A DNA stretch of 64,000 nucleotides from assembly GCF_051912485.1 (NCBI RefSeq), contig NZ_CP196822.1, positions 1,612,001 to 1,676,000 on the forward strand. Reading direction: 5' to 3'. Under the pieces are notes generated by a model. The model had not been told where the DNA came from, ran no database searches, and worked only from the letters and a program-made list of their open reading frames with translations. The DNA comes from Nitrobacter sp051912485 (GTDB lineage Bacteria; Pseudomonadota; Alphaproteobacteria; Rhizobiales; Xanthobacteraceae). Within the stretch, counting starts at the first letter, position 1; each line of letters opens with the position of its first letter. The position numbers and the translations under genes are program-made. Shown in pieces: positions 24,582-34,447 of this stretch.

Positions 24582-24932
24582 ATGAAAAATGGGCTGTATT
24601 CGGTTCATGTCGCCTTGCTCGACGGGCGTATAGGCAAAGGCAGCGGCGTCGTGATGTTCCGCGACGGCAAGATCCTCGGCGGCGATGCCTATCTGTTCTA
24701 TACGGGCAGCTACTTCACGAAAAACGATGGCACGTTCAGGGGCGAGGTTCTGATCCAGTGCCATACACCGAGTCCCGACGGCAAGCTGCTGTTCGACAGT
24801 TCGGACCCCGTGGGTATCGGTGTTACCGGCACATTCACGGATACGACCGGAACAATGAACGGCACGGCACTGGTCGGAAAGGCCAGTCAGATTTTCCAGG
24901 CGACGCTGCGTAAGCTGGCCGAAGCGGACTAA
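24582..24932 (+). CDS. GrlR-like small regulatory-fold protein
   Basis: A 116-aa soluble beta-rich protein resembling the GrlR family (small calycin-fold proteins first described as negative regulators of type III secretion): MKNGLYSVHVALLDGRIGKG, then GDAYLFYTGSY, and the two-halves barrel pattern. No type III secretion genes are in the window, and many alphaproteobacteria carry such proteins alone, so the regulatory role is not implied. It is convergent with the histidine kinase gene, 57 bases apart. Confidence 0.6.
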   Translation: MKNGLYSVHVALLDGRIGKGSGVVMFRDGKILGGDAYLFYTGSYFTKNDGTFRGEVLIQCHTPSPDGKLLFDSSDPVGIGVTGTFTDTTGTMNGTALVGKASQIFQATLRKLAEAD

Positions 24933-24989
24933 CGGATTTTGGAAGAACCCATGTCGTCGCTCGCGGGTGTCGTTGCATGGTTCGAGCCG

Positions 24990-27671
24990 CTACTCCGCAA
25001 CCAGTTCCATCGGTGCGACGCGCGGTAAAAAGATTTGAATCCGCGTACCTTCCCCGGATACGGAGTCGAGATCGAGACGCCCGCCGAGACGGTTCGTCAC
25101 GATGTTGTGGACGATGTGCAGACCGAGACCGGTGCCGCCCTGATCGCGCCGCGTCGTGAAGAACGGGTCGAAAGCCTTGCGCCGCACATCAACGCTCATG
25201 CCGCATCCGTTGTCGGAAAACAGGATCTCGACATTGTCCCGGCCGAGTCCCCGCACACTGATATCGACCGCGCCGCCGTTGCCGTCCGGAAAGGCGTGCG
25301 CCAGCGAATTGAGGAAAAGATTGGTCAGCACCTGTCCGTAAGGCCCGGGATAGCTGTTCATCGCCAAATTGGGCTCGCAATCGACCGACAGCGTTACATT
25401 GTGCTTGCGCAGGCCCGGACGCAGACTCATGACCACTTGCTCAGTCAGTTCGCCCAAATCGAAAGTCCGCTTGTCCGAATAACTGCGGTCGGCGGCAACC
25501 TGCTTGAATGACTGGACCAATTCGGCCGCGCGATTGAGATTGGCGACAAGCTGCGACGCCGCATCGCGATTGGTCGCGACGAAATCGTTCAGGCTCGAGC
25601 GCCGCAACTCCCCACGCGCGACTTCCTCGGCGAACATGGCGATCTTGCGCTCCAGCGATGAGGCTACCGTCAGGCTGATGCCGACGGGATTATTGACCTC
25701 GTGCGCGACGCCGGCCACGAGACGGCCGAGCGCCGCAAGTTTCTCCGCCTCGATCAGCGAGTTCTGGGTTTCGCGAAGGTTGCGCAGCGCCGCTTCGGCT
25801 GCGTCCTTGGCCTGCCGCATTTCGTGCTCGCTGCGCTTGCGCTCGCCGATGTCGAGTGCGACCGTAACGATGTTCTCGATCCGGCCGTCGGCGCCGCGGA
25901 TCGGCTGCTTATTGACAAGCCATTGCCGCATCGTGCCTGACGAATCCTCATACTCTTCTTCGTAGAATCCGAGCTCCTTGCCGCTTTCGAGAACTTTCTT
26001 GTCGTTCTCGTCGGTCTTTGCCGCGCCGTAACGTGACATCAGATCGCTCGTCGTCCGCCCGATCGCATCCGCAGGTTCTATCCCGAAGATGCCCGCCATG
26101 TAGCGATTCATCAGGACATAACGCAGGTCGGGATTCTTGACGTTGATCACTGCGGGCACGGTGTCGATCACGAGCTGCAGCACGCGCCATCCTTCTGAGA
26201 TAGCCTCTTCGGCGCGCCGCTGATCTGTGATGTCGCGAACCACGCCTTCATAACGGACGACGCGGCCGTTCTCATCGCGCACTGCGGTCGCGCTGTCGGA
26301 GAGCCAGAGAACGCCGCCGTCGCGTTGGCGCACCTGATATTCGAACCCGCGGACGGTCCCGTCACGTTCCATCCGCGACTGGTATTCGTCACGCGCATTC
26401 GGATCGACGTAGATCGTATGCGTGCTATCACTGATGCCGTGCATCAGCTCGTCTGAAGTGTCATAGCCCAATATCCGCGCCAGCGCCGGGTTGGCATCGA
26501 GCAGTTGACCAGCCGGCGTCGTGACGTAGATGCCATCGACCGAGCCTTCGAACAGCTTGCGGTAACTCTCCTCGGCAAGACGCTGCTCGGCGAGCGCGTG
26601 AACGGCGGCTTCCCGCGCTGAATCGGCTTCAGCGAGCGTCCGGCGAAACACTTCGGCGGCGCGGGCGATATCGCCAATCTCGTTATTGATGTCGGTTGCA
26701 GGAATTGACGTCTCCCGCTTGCCGCCAGCCAACTTCCGGATCGCCCTCGCGATTGCCTTCAGAGGCCGGATCGTCCGCCGCACCACAAACATGGCTGCTA
26801 AGAGACCAATTATGATTCCCACGCTGCCGAGAATGATGCTCTGCCATTTGGCTTCGGCCAGCGTCCGCGCGAAATCGTGCGAAAGCACCCGCTCGCGCTC
26901 CGCACTGAGTTCGCGCAACAATTTCGTTACTCGCCCGATCAGCCGACCCTCGGTCCCCAGCACATCCTTGTCGATGTCGACGATCTCACGCTCCCGCAGA
27001 GATATCGCAATAACAGCATCGGCGTAGGCCTCAACGGCGGCGCGCACCACGGGCTCACGGATGGGGATGGCGCGCATCTTTTCCGCGGACTGCTCCGCGG
27101 CGGCAGGGTCATGCCCGAGCAGTGCGGCGGCGACGTCGCTCTGGGCTCGAAACAGCGTTCCTGAGGCAGAGTGGTCGGCGGCCTGCTCGGTGACTGTCTC
27201 AAGCTTTTCGCGGAGCCGCGGCAAGGTCTCGATCAACTTTGCGCGGCTTGCGATCAGGTTCGTCACCCGCTCTATACCGCTGCGGTAGGCTTCCAGGCGC
27301 GTCGTGACGCCGTCGATCATCTCCTGTTGTTCTGGCGCGAGCTCGATACGCGTCTTCTTAAGCAGCTCGTTCAGCGATGATGCAGCGCCCCACATCCGGC
27401 TGGATTGCGCGCCTGGATCGGTGACGTAGTCTCGCGCCGCGAGGCGCAGTTCGTTCATGCGGCGGTCGATTTCCTCTGCAAGGTCGCCGACGCTGTCCAG
27501 CCGCTGCAATTCGGCGAAGGTATTGTCAAGATGACGGGTCGCAACGACGTTGGCCACACTGGTTATCGCAATGATAGCCAGCACCAGCAAAAAGCCGCCG
27601 AACGTAATCTGGCCGATCGACAGCGAGAATGAGCGCATCCGCTGAACAAGTGTTCCGAACCTGAATGGCAT
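24990..27671 (-). CDS. Hybrid-sensor type histidine kinase (HAMP, two PAS)
   Basis: An 893-aa membrane histidine kinase. Two membrane segments (about 20-42 and 275-297) flank a helical periplasmic sensor region. A HAMP domain (RTIRPLKAIARAIRKLAGGK) and two PAS domains with PAC motifs (about 370-490 and 500-620) follow. The dimerisation box is ALGRLVAGVAHEVNNPVGIS (His about 660). The ATPase region has N (NLFLNSLAHAFPDG), G1 (FSDNGCGM), F (FDPFFTTRRDQGGTG) and GLGLHIV motifs. No receiver domain or response regulator is adjacent, so its partner is unknown. No clear operon neighbour. Confidence 0.9.
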   Translation of the reverse strand: MPFRFGTLVQRMRSFSLSIGQITFGGFLLVLAIIAITSVANVVATRHLDNTFAELQRLDSVGDLAEEIDRRMNELRLAARDYVTDPGAQSSRMWGAASSLNELLKKTRIELAPEQQEMIDGVTTRLEAYRSGIERVTNLIASRAKLIETLPRLREKLETVTEQAADHSASGTLFRAQSDVAAALLGHDPAAAEQSAEKMRAIPIREPVVRAAVEAYADAVIAISLREREIVDIDKDVLGTEGRLIGRVTKLLRELSAERERVLSHDFARTLAEAKWQSIILGSVGIIIGLLAAMFVVRRTIRPLKAIARAIRKLAGGKRETSIPATDINNEIGDIARAAEVFRRTLAEADSAREAAVHALAEQRLAEESYRKLFEGSVDGIYVTTPAGQLLDANPALARILGYDTSDELMHGISDSTHTIYVDPNARDEYQSRMERDGTVRGFEYQVRQRDGGVLWLSDSATAVRDENGRVVRYEGVVRDITDQRRAEEAISEGWRVLQLVIDTVPAVINVKNPDLRYVLMNRYMAGIFGIEPADAIGRTTSDLMSRYGAAKTDENDKKVLESGKELGFYEEEYEDSSGTMRQWLVNKQPIRGADGRIENIVTVALDIGERKRSEHEMRQAKDAAEAALRNLRETQNSLIEAEKLAALGRLVAGVAHEVNNPVGISLTVASSLERKIAMFAEEVARGELRRSSLNDFVATNRDAASQLVANLNRAAELVQSFKQVAADRSYSDKRTFDLGELTEQVVMSLRPGLRKHNVTLSVDCEPNLAMNSYPGPYGQVLTNLFLNSLAHAFPDGNGGAVDISVRGLGRDNVEILFSDNGCGMSVDVRRKAFDPFFTTRRDQGGTGLGLHIVHNIVTNRLGGRLDLDSVSGEGTRIQIFLPRVAPMELVAE

Positions 27672-27785
27672 GGTGTTTACGACCGGCTTCCCCGACGGCC
27701 CAATATATGCCGGATTGCGGCCTCGGGGAACATGAGGTCTAGGTTAACGGGAGCGTTGTCCGGCAGGGCGGACCCCGCCGCCGCC

Positions 27786-30700
27786 CTATTCCGCTGCGAT
27801 CTGCCGTGGTGCAGGCGGAGGAGCCGCGAGATCGCGCACCAATTCCGCATGACGGAAGTTGACGTCGGCCACCGCTTTTCCTTTGATCGGGCCATAACCA
27901 CGGATGCGATCAGGCTGCGACAACAGTTCGATTGCGCTTTCAACATTGGCCGGCGAAAGCCTGTCGAGCACAAGAGCCACATCCCGTTCGTAACCTGCGA
28001 TCAGGTCACGGTCCAACCTGCGCTCGGCGCTGTAGCCGAACACATCGAAAGCGGTGCCGCGCAAACCTTTCATCTTCGCCAGCAGACGAAAAACCGGCAT
28101 CATCCGCGGCCCGTCATAGGACTTCTTGGCAGGACGCCCGAGCGCGTCCTTCTTGTTGCCGAATATCGGCGGCGCGAGGTGGAAGCTGATCCTGTAGTCC
28201 CCTTCGAACTGATCGCCAACCTGTTTTTCGAAACGGCCGTCGGTATAGAGCCGCGCCACTTCGTACTCGTCCTTGTAGGCGAGCAGCTTTGCGTAATTGA
28301 TCGCCACGGCGCGAGGCAGCTCATCGTCGCACCCCGCCCTGACCGTCACACTCCTGACGCGATCGACAATCAAACGATATTTTTCTGCAAGCCTCTTATT
28401 CTGGTAGTCGGCAAGGTACGCCGAGCGGTGTGCAACGATCTCCTCGAGTGACATGTCTTTGAGCGTCTTCGGCGCGGCAGCCTCGTCGTTTCCCTTCATC
28501 ATCGCCGTAAGGCGCGTAGAATCGACCACCGCAAGCCGCCCGAGCCGGAACGCCTCGATATTCATCCTGACAGCAACGCCATTCACCTCGATCGCCTGCT
28601 CGATCGCCGCCGCCGTCAACGGCAGCAGGCCTTTCTGATAGGCATACCCCATCATCATCATGTTGGTGGCGATGGAGTCGCCGAGCAGCGACGCGGCCGG
28701 CTTGGTGAAGTCCAGGAAGGTCGAATCCTTGCGCAGTGCGGTTTCAAGAACGAGACCAACCTTTTCGCTCTGAAAGTTGAAATCGCGATTGAGAACGAAG
28801 CCGGCCGTGGGAATGAGATGGGTATTGATGACGCCACGAGTGCGACTCGACTTACACAGCATCATCGTGTCCGGGGCAGCAGCCACCACCTCATCGGCGG
28901 CGATGACGAGATCGGCGGTACCGGTGACGATGCGCGAACAGGTCACGTCAGCGGGATTCCGTGACAGCCGGACATGGCTCAGAACCGCGCCGCCCTTCTG
29001 AGCAAGACCGGACATATCGAGGATCATGCTGGCGTTGCCCTCGATATGCGCGGCCATGCCGAGCAGTGCGCCGATGGTCAGTACACCTGTGCCGCCGACA
29101 CCTCCGACCGCGATGTTGTAGGGCTGCTCCAGCGATGGCCGTGACGACGGTTCGGGCAGTTCACCAATCACGCCAAGGTCGGCCGGCGCGCGCTGGCGAA
29201 GGCGTCCACCGTCAACCGTGACAAACGACGGACAGAATCCCTTGATGCAGGAATAATCCTTGTTGCAGGACGACTGATTGATGGTGCGCTTGCGTCCCAT
29301 CTCGGTCTCCAGCGGCTCCACCGAAATGCAGTTCGACTGCACCGAGCAATCGCCGCAGCCTTCGCAGACGGCAGGATTGATCAGCACACGACGCTGCGGA
29401 TCTTCCATGGTGCCACGCTTGCGGCGGCGGCGTTTCTCGGCGGCGCAGGTCTGCACAAACACGATTGCCGAGACGCCCTTGGTTTCCCGGCAGGTCTTCA
29501 TGACCGCATCGAGATCGTCGCGATGCGCGGTCCTGGTTCCCGGTGCGATATCGGCGGCTGGATAGCCATCCGGATTCTCGGATACGAGGTAAATGTCGTG
29601 GACGCCTTCGGAGTGAAGCTGGAATGTGATCCGCTGCGGCGATAGCTCGCCGTCGACATGCTGGCCGCCGGTCATGGCGACCGCATCGTTATAGAGAATT
29701 TTGTAGGTGATGTTCGCCTTGGAAGCCACCGCCTGACGGATTGCCAGGCTTCCGGAATGGAAATAGGTGCCGTCGCCGAGATTGGCGAAGATGTGCTTCT
29801 CCCCGGTGAACGGCGCAATTCCGACCCACGGCGCACCCTCGCCGCCCATGTGTGTGAACGTTTCGGTGTTACGGTCCATCCACAGCGCCATGAAGTGACA
29901 GCCGATGCCCGCCATAGCGCGGCTGCCGTCAGGCACCCTGGTCGAGGTGTTGTGTGGACAGCCCGAGCAGAAATACGGTACGCGAGCAATTGGCGTCGCC
30001 GCCTGCATCTGCGTCGCCTGTCGGCCGTTGAACCAGTCTGCCTTGGCGCGCAGCATCTCGGCGATTTCCGGATTAAGGTTCAGGCGCAACAATCGCTCGG
30101 TCAACGATGTCGCCAGCGACGCGACACTCAGTTCCTGCGCGAACGGCAGAAACCGCTCGTCGTGATCATCCATCTTGCCGACGATGCGCGGCCGCACGTC
30201 GTCGCGCCAGTTGAACAACTCCTGTTTGACCTGGTTCTCGACGATCTCACGGCGTTCCTCGATGATGAAGATCTCCTCGAGCCCGACGGCGAATTCACGC
30301 ACGCCTTGCGGCTCCAGTGGCCATGGCATACCGATCTTGTAAAGCCGCAAACCGATTTTGGCGGCGACCTGCTCGGTGATACCAAGCTCGCGCAACGCCT
30401 GACGAATGTCCTCGTAGCTCTTGCCGGACGCCATGATGCCGAACCGGGCGTGCGGCGAGTCCATGGTAATGCGGTTGATCTTGTTGGCGCGGGCGAACGC
30501 GACCGCGGCAAAACCCTTATGATCCTGCAAGCGCCGGTCCTGGTCGTGGCGGTCGTCGGGCCAGCGCAGGTTCAGCCCGCCCGGCGGCATTTCGAAATCC
30601 GTTGGCATGACAAACGGAGTGAGTTCGTCGGTGAGGTCAATCTCGGCGGTGGTCTCCACCGTCTCGGTGATGACCTTCATCCCGACCCAGCAGCCGGAAT

Positions 30701-31280
30701 AGCGCGACATCGCGATGCCGAGCAGACCCATCTGAATCATTTCATGGATCGATGATGGGTAGAGGTAGGGCATCAGCGCCGCGATGAACGCGTGATCCGA
30801 CTGATGCGGAACGGTCGAGGATTTGGCGCCGTGGTCGTCGCCGGCCAGGCACAGCACACCGCCGTTCCTCGCCGAACCCGCCGCATTGCCGTGACGGAAA
30901 ACGTCGCCGCAGCGATCGACGCCGGGGCCCTTGCCGTACCATATCCCGACCACGCCATCATAGCGCGCACCCGGCGAAAGATTGAGCTGTTGTGAACCCC
31001 AGACCGCCGTCGCCGCGAGATCCTCGTTCACGCCGGGCTGGAATTTGATGTTGTACTGCTCGAGATGGTTGCGCGCAGCAAAGAGCTGCTGGTCGTAGCC
31101 GCCGAGCGGCGAGCCGCGATAGCCGGAAATGAAGCCCGCAGTATTGAGGCCCGCGGCTCGATCGCGACGGATTTGCGCCATCGGCAACCGAACAAGCGCC
31201 TGAATGCCCGTTAAGAAGACGTGGCCGGTGCCTTGGGTGTATTTCTGATCGAGGCTGATCGGACCTTGGTTGATTCCCAT
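27786..31280 (-). CDS. Indolepyruvate ferredoxin oxidoreductase (fused)
   Basis: A 1164-aa single-chain 2-oxoacid oxidoreductase that decarboxylates indolepyruvate and other aryl-pyruvates to aryl-acetyl-CoA using TPP and Fe-S clusters, in aromatic amino-acid catabolism. Order: TPP-pyrimidine-type domain (with FISGYRGSPLGGYDQQL near the N-terminus), TPP-binding domain (GDGTYFHSGSLAIRQA), a Cys-rich 4Fe-4S region (CEGCGDCSVQSNC, then C-x5-C-x5-C), and a gamma-type domain (GVGGTGVLTIGALLG). The first Cys set is followed by NQSSCNKDYSCIKGFCPSFV. Length fits the fused proteobacterial form. A ribosome site (GAGAGGGCGCA) supports the start. It is a single gene unit. Confidence 0.93.
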   Translation of the reverse strand: MGINQGPISLDQKYTQGTGHVFLTGIQALVRLPMAQIRRDRAAGLNTAGFISGYRGSPLGGYDQQLFAARNHLEQYNIKFQPGVNEDLAATAVWGSQQLNLSPGARYDGVVGIWYGKGPGVDRCGDVFRHGNAAGSARNGGVLCLAGDDHGAKSSTVPHQSDHAFIAALMPYLYPSSIHEMIQMGLLGIAMSRYSGCWVGMKVITETVETTAEIDLTDELTPFVMPTDFEMPPGGLNLRWPDDRHDQDRRLQDHKGFAAVAFARANKINRITMDSPHARFGIMASGKSYEDIRQALRELGITEQVAAKIGLRLYKIGMPWPLEPQGVREFAVGLEEIFIIEERREIVENQVKQELFNWRDDVRPRIVGKMDDHDERFLPFAQELSVASLATSLTERLLRLNLNPEIAEMLRAKADWFNGRQATQMQAATPIARVPYFCSGCPHNTSTRVPDGSRAMAGIGCHFMALWMDRNTETFTHMGGEGAPWVGIAPFTGEKHIFANLGDGTYFHSGSLAIRQAVASKANITYKILYNDAVAMTGGQHVDGELSPQRITFQLHSEGVHDIYLVSENPDGYPAADIAPGTRTAHRDDLDAVMKTCRETKGVSAIVFVQTCAAEKRRRRKRGTMEDPQRRVLINPAVCEGCGDCSVQSNCISVEPLETEMGRKRTINQSSCNKDYSCIKGFCPSFVTVDGGRLRQRAPADLGVIGELPEPSSRPSLEQPYNIAVGGVGGTGVLTIGALLGMAAHIEGNASMILDMSGLAQKGGAVLSHVRLSRNPADVTCSRIVTGTADLVIAADEVVAAAPDTMMLCKSSRTRGVINTHLIPTAGFVLNRDFNFQSEKVGLVLETALRKDSTFLDFTKPAASLLGDSIATNMMMMGYAYQKGLLPLTAAAIEQAIEVNGVAVRMNIEAFRLGRLAVVDSTRLTAMMKGNDEAAAPKTLKDMSLEEIVAHRSAYLADYQNKRLAEKYRLIVDRVRSVTVRAGCDDELPRAVAINYAKLLAYKDEYEVARLYTDGRFEKQVGDQFEGDYRISFHLAPPIFGNKKDALGRPAKKSYDGPRMMPVFRLLAKMKGLRGTAFDVFGYSAERRLDRDLIAGYERDVALVLDRLSPANVESAIELLSQPDRIRGYGPIKGKAVADVNFRHAELVRDLAAPPPAPRQIAAE

Positions 31281-31760
31281 TGCGCCCTCTCCGCTCGTGG
31301 CTGCGACGGCTCTCTTACAGTTAGTAATACAAATCCTTTAGAACCAGTCTCTATCACCGAATGCTTCACAGCTTCCGGCAACTGGAAAAAGCGTTCAAGG
31401 GGCGTAATTTCGTTGCTAAGAAGCTAGCGTCGTTTTCGACTTGTGTCGCTGCAAGGCTCTATCGCGCAAGGACGTGACCGTGTGCGACGAGATACGGTAG
31501 ACTCAGATCGTAGCGCGTCGAGCCGCGCGACGGCACGAACCCGGAATCAACCAATCGCTCATCGGATCGGTGCCCTCTCTAGGCGCATAGCTCAGGATGA
31601 GGGTTCGTCCCGCGACCCTTCACGGTCTTGATGTCGTCCCTTTTCCCGAATGTCATGCAAAGTGGAAAGCACGCCCGTGGGTCCGCTTCGTCGTGGCCTA
31701 CCCTCTGCCCGGCGGAACAGATGGTTGTCTCCAACGTATTATCCCTTTGGAAAACGGAGG
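31281..31760. other. Intergenic region, divergent promoters
   Basis: About 480 bases between the oxidoreductase gene and the frameshifted gene. The only recognised element is the stress-type promoter at 31714-31738; otherwise no gene seen. Confidence 0.45.
31714..31738 (+). promoter_or_regulatory. Candidate EcfG-type promoter
   Basis: GGAAC-N16-CGTA, one base from the alphaproteobacterial general stress consensus GGAAC-N16/17-CGTT, ending 28 bases before the start codon of the gene at 31767. Confidence 0.55.
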
Positions 31761-31766
31761 ATGAGC

Positions 31767-32183
31767 ATGGCCAACGACCGAAATTCGCCCGATCCATATC
31801 AGCGTGACATCGCCGATAGTGATGTGCAGAGGGCCAAACGTCTCGACGAAGAACTGCAAGCCGATCCGGCACTTGCTGAGGTTCTGTACGCGGCGGTCGC
31901 ATCACCCTGTACGCGGTTGCCATCGTCATCGTACTCGTCGCACTGTTCTATGGTATCAACAGTTCGACAGGCCCGACGGAGACGAGTTCGACCGCGCAGC
32001 AATCCACAAGCCCGAACACGGCGCAGAACAACGCTTCGAAGCCGCCGGTGGGTCCGGGGCGTTCGTGACGTGACGCCCTCCAACACGCGACCGGGCGTCA
32101 CGACCGGCGCAGCCCCCACCAATTCAACACAGCCGGCGAACCCGCAGAGCAGTAATGCGCCGGCTCCCGGAGCTACGAAGTAG
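31767..32183 (+). pseudogene. Single-helix membrane protein, two frameshifts
   Basis: The start ATG at 31767 has GGAGG six bases upstream; an ATG at 31761 is too close to it. The N-terminus (MANDRNSPDPYQRDIADSD) and about 40 residues read well, then the frame changes near 31895. The membrane helix (YAVAIVIVLVALFYGIN) and a Ser/Thr/Gln-rich stretch are in the second frame, which stops near 32068. The C-terminal Pro/Asn/Thr-rich tail continues in the original frame to 32183. Joined, the pieces make a normal small anchored protein of the Bradyrhizobium type. Either two real indels or two sequencing errors explain this. Confidence 0.65.
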
Positions 32184-32205
32184 CCGCAAGAAGATCACGG
32201 CAGAC

Positions 32206-32235
32206 ATGGCGAGCATCCCCGGCGATGCTCGCCAT
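32206..32235. terminator. Perfect 12-bp hairpin between convergent genes
   Basis: ATGGCGAGCATC and GATGCTCGCCAT pair across a 6-base loop, midway between the stop of the frameshifted gene and the stop of the PEP-mutase-like gene. It has no strong T-run on either side. Confidence 0.6.
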
Positions 32236-32254
32236 GCTGTTGAGCGTGGCAGCC

Positions 32255-33070
32255 TCAGCCGGGAAACATCGCGTTCAGTTCGCCGCCGGGATGGCCCGCC
32301 CCAAGTCCGTCAAAGGTGCCCTCCTCCGCAATCTCCTTTGCCGCGCGCAAAAAGCCGCCCCACGCCGCGCGCGCCAAGGCACCGCCGACGCTGATGCGGC
32401 GAACGCCGAGAGCAGCGGCCTCGGCGACGCTCAGACCTGGCCAACCGATCAACAGGTTGAACGGTTTGGGATGAACGGCCTTCACCGCTGCAGCAATATC
32501 GTCTTTCGATTTCAAGCCCGGCGCATAAAGGCAATCGGCGCCAGCTTCCGCATAGGCCTGCAACCGCTCGATCGTCAGCTTGAGATCGGGCATCCCCCAC
32601 AGGAAAGCCTCGCAACGGCCGACCAGCAACACGCCGCTACGATCGGCGTCGATGGCCTTGCGAGCCGCGCGGATGCGTTCGACCGCCAGCGTCTTGTCGT
32701 AGAGAGGCTGATCCTTGTCGCCAGTGGCGTCCTCGATGGACAGACCGGCGACGCCTGTTTTCACCGCGCGTGAGACGTTGGCTGCCACCCCGTCCGGCTC
32801 ATCGGCGAAGCCGTTTTCGAAATCGGCGTTGATGGGCAGATCGACCGCTGCGCACAGTGCGGTCAGATGGTCGCAGATATTGTCCAGCGTGATCTTGTTG
32901 TCGGCCTTGCCGATCGACCATGCTAACCCCGCGCTGGTCGATGCCAGCGCCTTGAAGCCCATGCCCTGCAACGCCTTGGCACTGCCGATATCCCAGGGGT
33001 TGGGGATCACGAAGCAGCCGCTCTCGTGCAGTTTACGGAATGCAGCGCGTTTCTCGGCCGTTGATGACAT
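32255..33070 (-). CDS. Isocitrate lyase / PEP mutase family enzyme
   Basis: A 271-aa TIM-barrel enzyme of the PEP mutase / isocitrate lyase superfamily. Conserved points are FVIPNPWDIGSAKAL, the STSAGLAWS loop, DFENGF (metal-binding acidic segment, about residue 85) and SIEDATGDKDQPLYD. The Lys-Lys-Cys-Gly-His lyase signature is absent, the place being held by GRCEAFL, so it is neither a true isocitrate lyase nor clearly 2-methylisocitrate lyase; the reaction is undetermined (C-C or C-P bond chemistry on oxaloacetate-like substrates). The ATG at 33070 is chosen, with AAGGAGACTC upstream. An insertion element begins 37 bases upstream of this start and probably separates it from its original promoter. 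Confidence 0.8.
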   Translation of the reverse strand: MSSTAEKRAAFRKLHESGCFVIPNPWDIGSAKALQGMGFKALASTSAGLAWSIGKADNKITLDNICDHLTALCAAVDLPINADFENGFADEPDGVAANVSRAVKTGVAGLSIEDATGDKDQPLYDKTLAVERIRAARKAIDADRSGVLLVGRCEAFLWGMPDLKLTIERLQAYAEAGADCLYAPGLKSKDDIAAAVKAVHPKPFNLLIGWPGLSVAEAAALGVRRISVGGALARAAWGGFLRAAKEIAEEGTFDGLGAGHPGGELNAMFPG

Positions 33071-33102
33071 CCTGAGTCTCCTTCCCGCCTCGTTCGTAAC
33101 CA

Positions 33103-33106
33103 CTAG
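33103..33106. repeat. Target-site duplication (left)
   Basis: CTAG immediately left of the element; the matching CTAG is at 34378-34381. The sequence fits the YTAR target of IS5-group elements. Because CTAG is palindromic, the exact border is ambiguous by a few bases. Confidence 0.7.
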
Positions 33107-34377
33107 CAGTTTGCTGAAAAAGCCAAAATTGACCGCTTCGATGATCCTCGGAACGCCTCATCGCGATGATGTGTATTCGGCGGCGCGTTGCAGTCGTTGT
33201 CGTCCTGGCGACGACGCGGTTATGCCGTGACCAGTTTGGGAACGCGGATCAGGTTATAGGCGATCAAGTTGAGCATGAAGTCGGCGGCAACGCGGCAAAT
33301 GCCACGATGTTTGGTCCTGCGCATCGTGCCGTGCTGCTTGCCCCAGCCGAAGATGCATTCGATCATCGCCCGGCGCGTCTGCGACATGCCATAGCCCTGA
33401 TGGCGCGTGGTCCGTGCGTCGATAGCGCTCCGGCGGCGCCTGCCGGTCTTGCCCATGCCATTGTTCTGCGTCACATGCGGTGTGACGTCGATGGCGCGAA
33501 GATTGGCCACATGATCGGCCGTGTCATAAGCCTTGTCCGCACCGGCGGTAATGCGGCGACCCGCTTTCCTGCCTTCGGCCTCGAGCATTATCTCCGCGGC
33601 GCGGCGCTCGGCGGTGCCGCTCGCGTGCGTGACGATGCCGGCCACGGCCAGCCCATGCCGGTTCTCCATGGTGACGTGGCCCATGTAGCAGAGCCTGGCC
33701 TCGCGTCCGGCCGCCTTGCGGTAGAGCCGGCTGTCGGGATCGCTCGTGCTGACATGGGTGTCGTTCTTGCGCGTCTGACCGTGGAAGTTCGTGCCGTCGT
33801 CGCCATCGCTGCCATCCTTGGGACGAAAGCTCTTCTGTGACGCCCAGGCCTCGATCAACGTGCCGTCCACCGAGAAGTGCTCGTCCGAGAGCAGCGGCTC
33901 GACCTGAGGGTGTTTCAAAAGCCTGGTCATGAACTTCGTGAACACATCGCCGTTCTGCAGCCGCTCGCGGTTCTTCGTGAAGCTGGTCGGGTTCCAGACC
34001 GGATGGTCCGGCGACAGCCCCACGAACCAGCGATACAATAGATTGTAGTCCAACTGCTCCATCAATTGGCGCTCCGAGCGAATGCCGTAGAGCACCTGCA
34101 GAAGTAGCGCGCTGAGCAATTGCTCCGGCGCGATCGAGGGGCGCCCTTCACTTGAATAGAGCCTGGCAAAGCTACGGTTCAACTCGCCCAGCACATCACG
34201 GACCAGCGCCCGGATCTTCCTCAGCGGATGGTTCGGCGGCACCCGCGCCTCCGGCGAGATGTACGAAAACAACCCGCCCTGATCCACAAAGGCTCCGCGC
34301 ATCCCAACCTCCACCGATTCACGATGAAAATCGAATCAGCAAACTCTCGCACGCGCGAGCGGTTTTTCAGCAGACTG
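33107..34377 (-). mobile_element. IS5-group insertion sequence, complete
   Basis: A 1271-bp element with terminal inverted repeats CAGTTTGCTGAAAAA (left) and, read inward from the right, CAGTCTGCTGAAAAA (one mismatch), flanked by a CTAG duplication. It contains one intact transposase gene. It sits in the short intergenic gap between the divergent PEP-mutase-like and ArsR-type genes. Confidence 0.9.
33220..34302 (-). CDS. IS5 family transposase
   Basis: DDE transposase of 360 aa. The N-terminal domain has HPLRKIRALV and LYRWFVGLSPDHPVWNPTSF. The first catalytic Asp is in HFSVDGTLIEAW, the second in GADKAYDT, and the Glu in RAMIECIFGWGK (Y/I-E-x-x-F-G-W-x-K). It is uninterrupted and appears functional. 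The ATG giving MRGAFVDQGG is chosen because GGAGG lies five bases upstream; a GTG four codons earlier is possible. Confidence 0.92.
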   Translation of the reverse strand: MRGAFVDQGGLFSYISPEARVPPNHPLRKIRALVRDVLGELNRSFARLYSSEGRPSIAPEQLLSALLLQVLYGIRSERQLMEQLDYNLLYRWFVGLSPDHPVWNPTSFTKNRERLQNGDVFTKFMTRLLKHPQVEPLLSDEHFSVDGTLIEAWASQKSFRPKDGSDGDDGTNFHGQTRKNDTHVSTSDPDSRLYRKAAGREARLCYMGHVTMENRHGLAVAGIVTHASGTAERRAAEIMLEAEGRKAGRRITAGADKAYDTADHVANLRAIDVTPHVTQNNGMGKTGRRRRSAIDARTTRHQGYGMSQTRRAMIECIFGWGKQHGTMRRTKHRGICRVAADFMLNLIAYNLIRVPKLVTA

Positions 34378-34447
34378 CTAGTGTAACCGATCGTGTATTT
34401 GTATATGCCCGCTTCCTCGACGTGAATGCTTCGGTCATGATCGAAGT

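Noticed and set aside
24582..24932. Evidence for a type III secretion island because of the GrlR-like protein.
   Set aside because: No secretion genes are in the window and the family occurs alone in many alphaproteobacteria.
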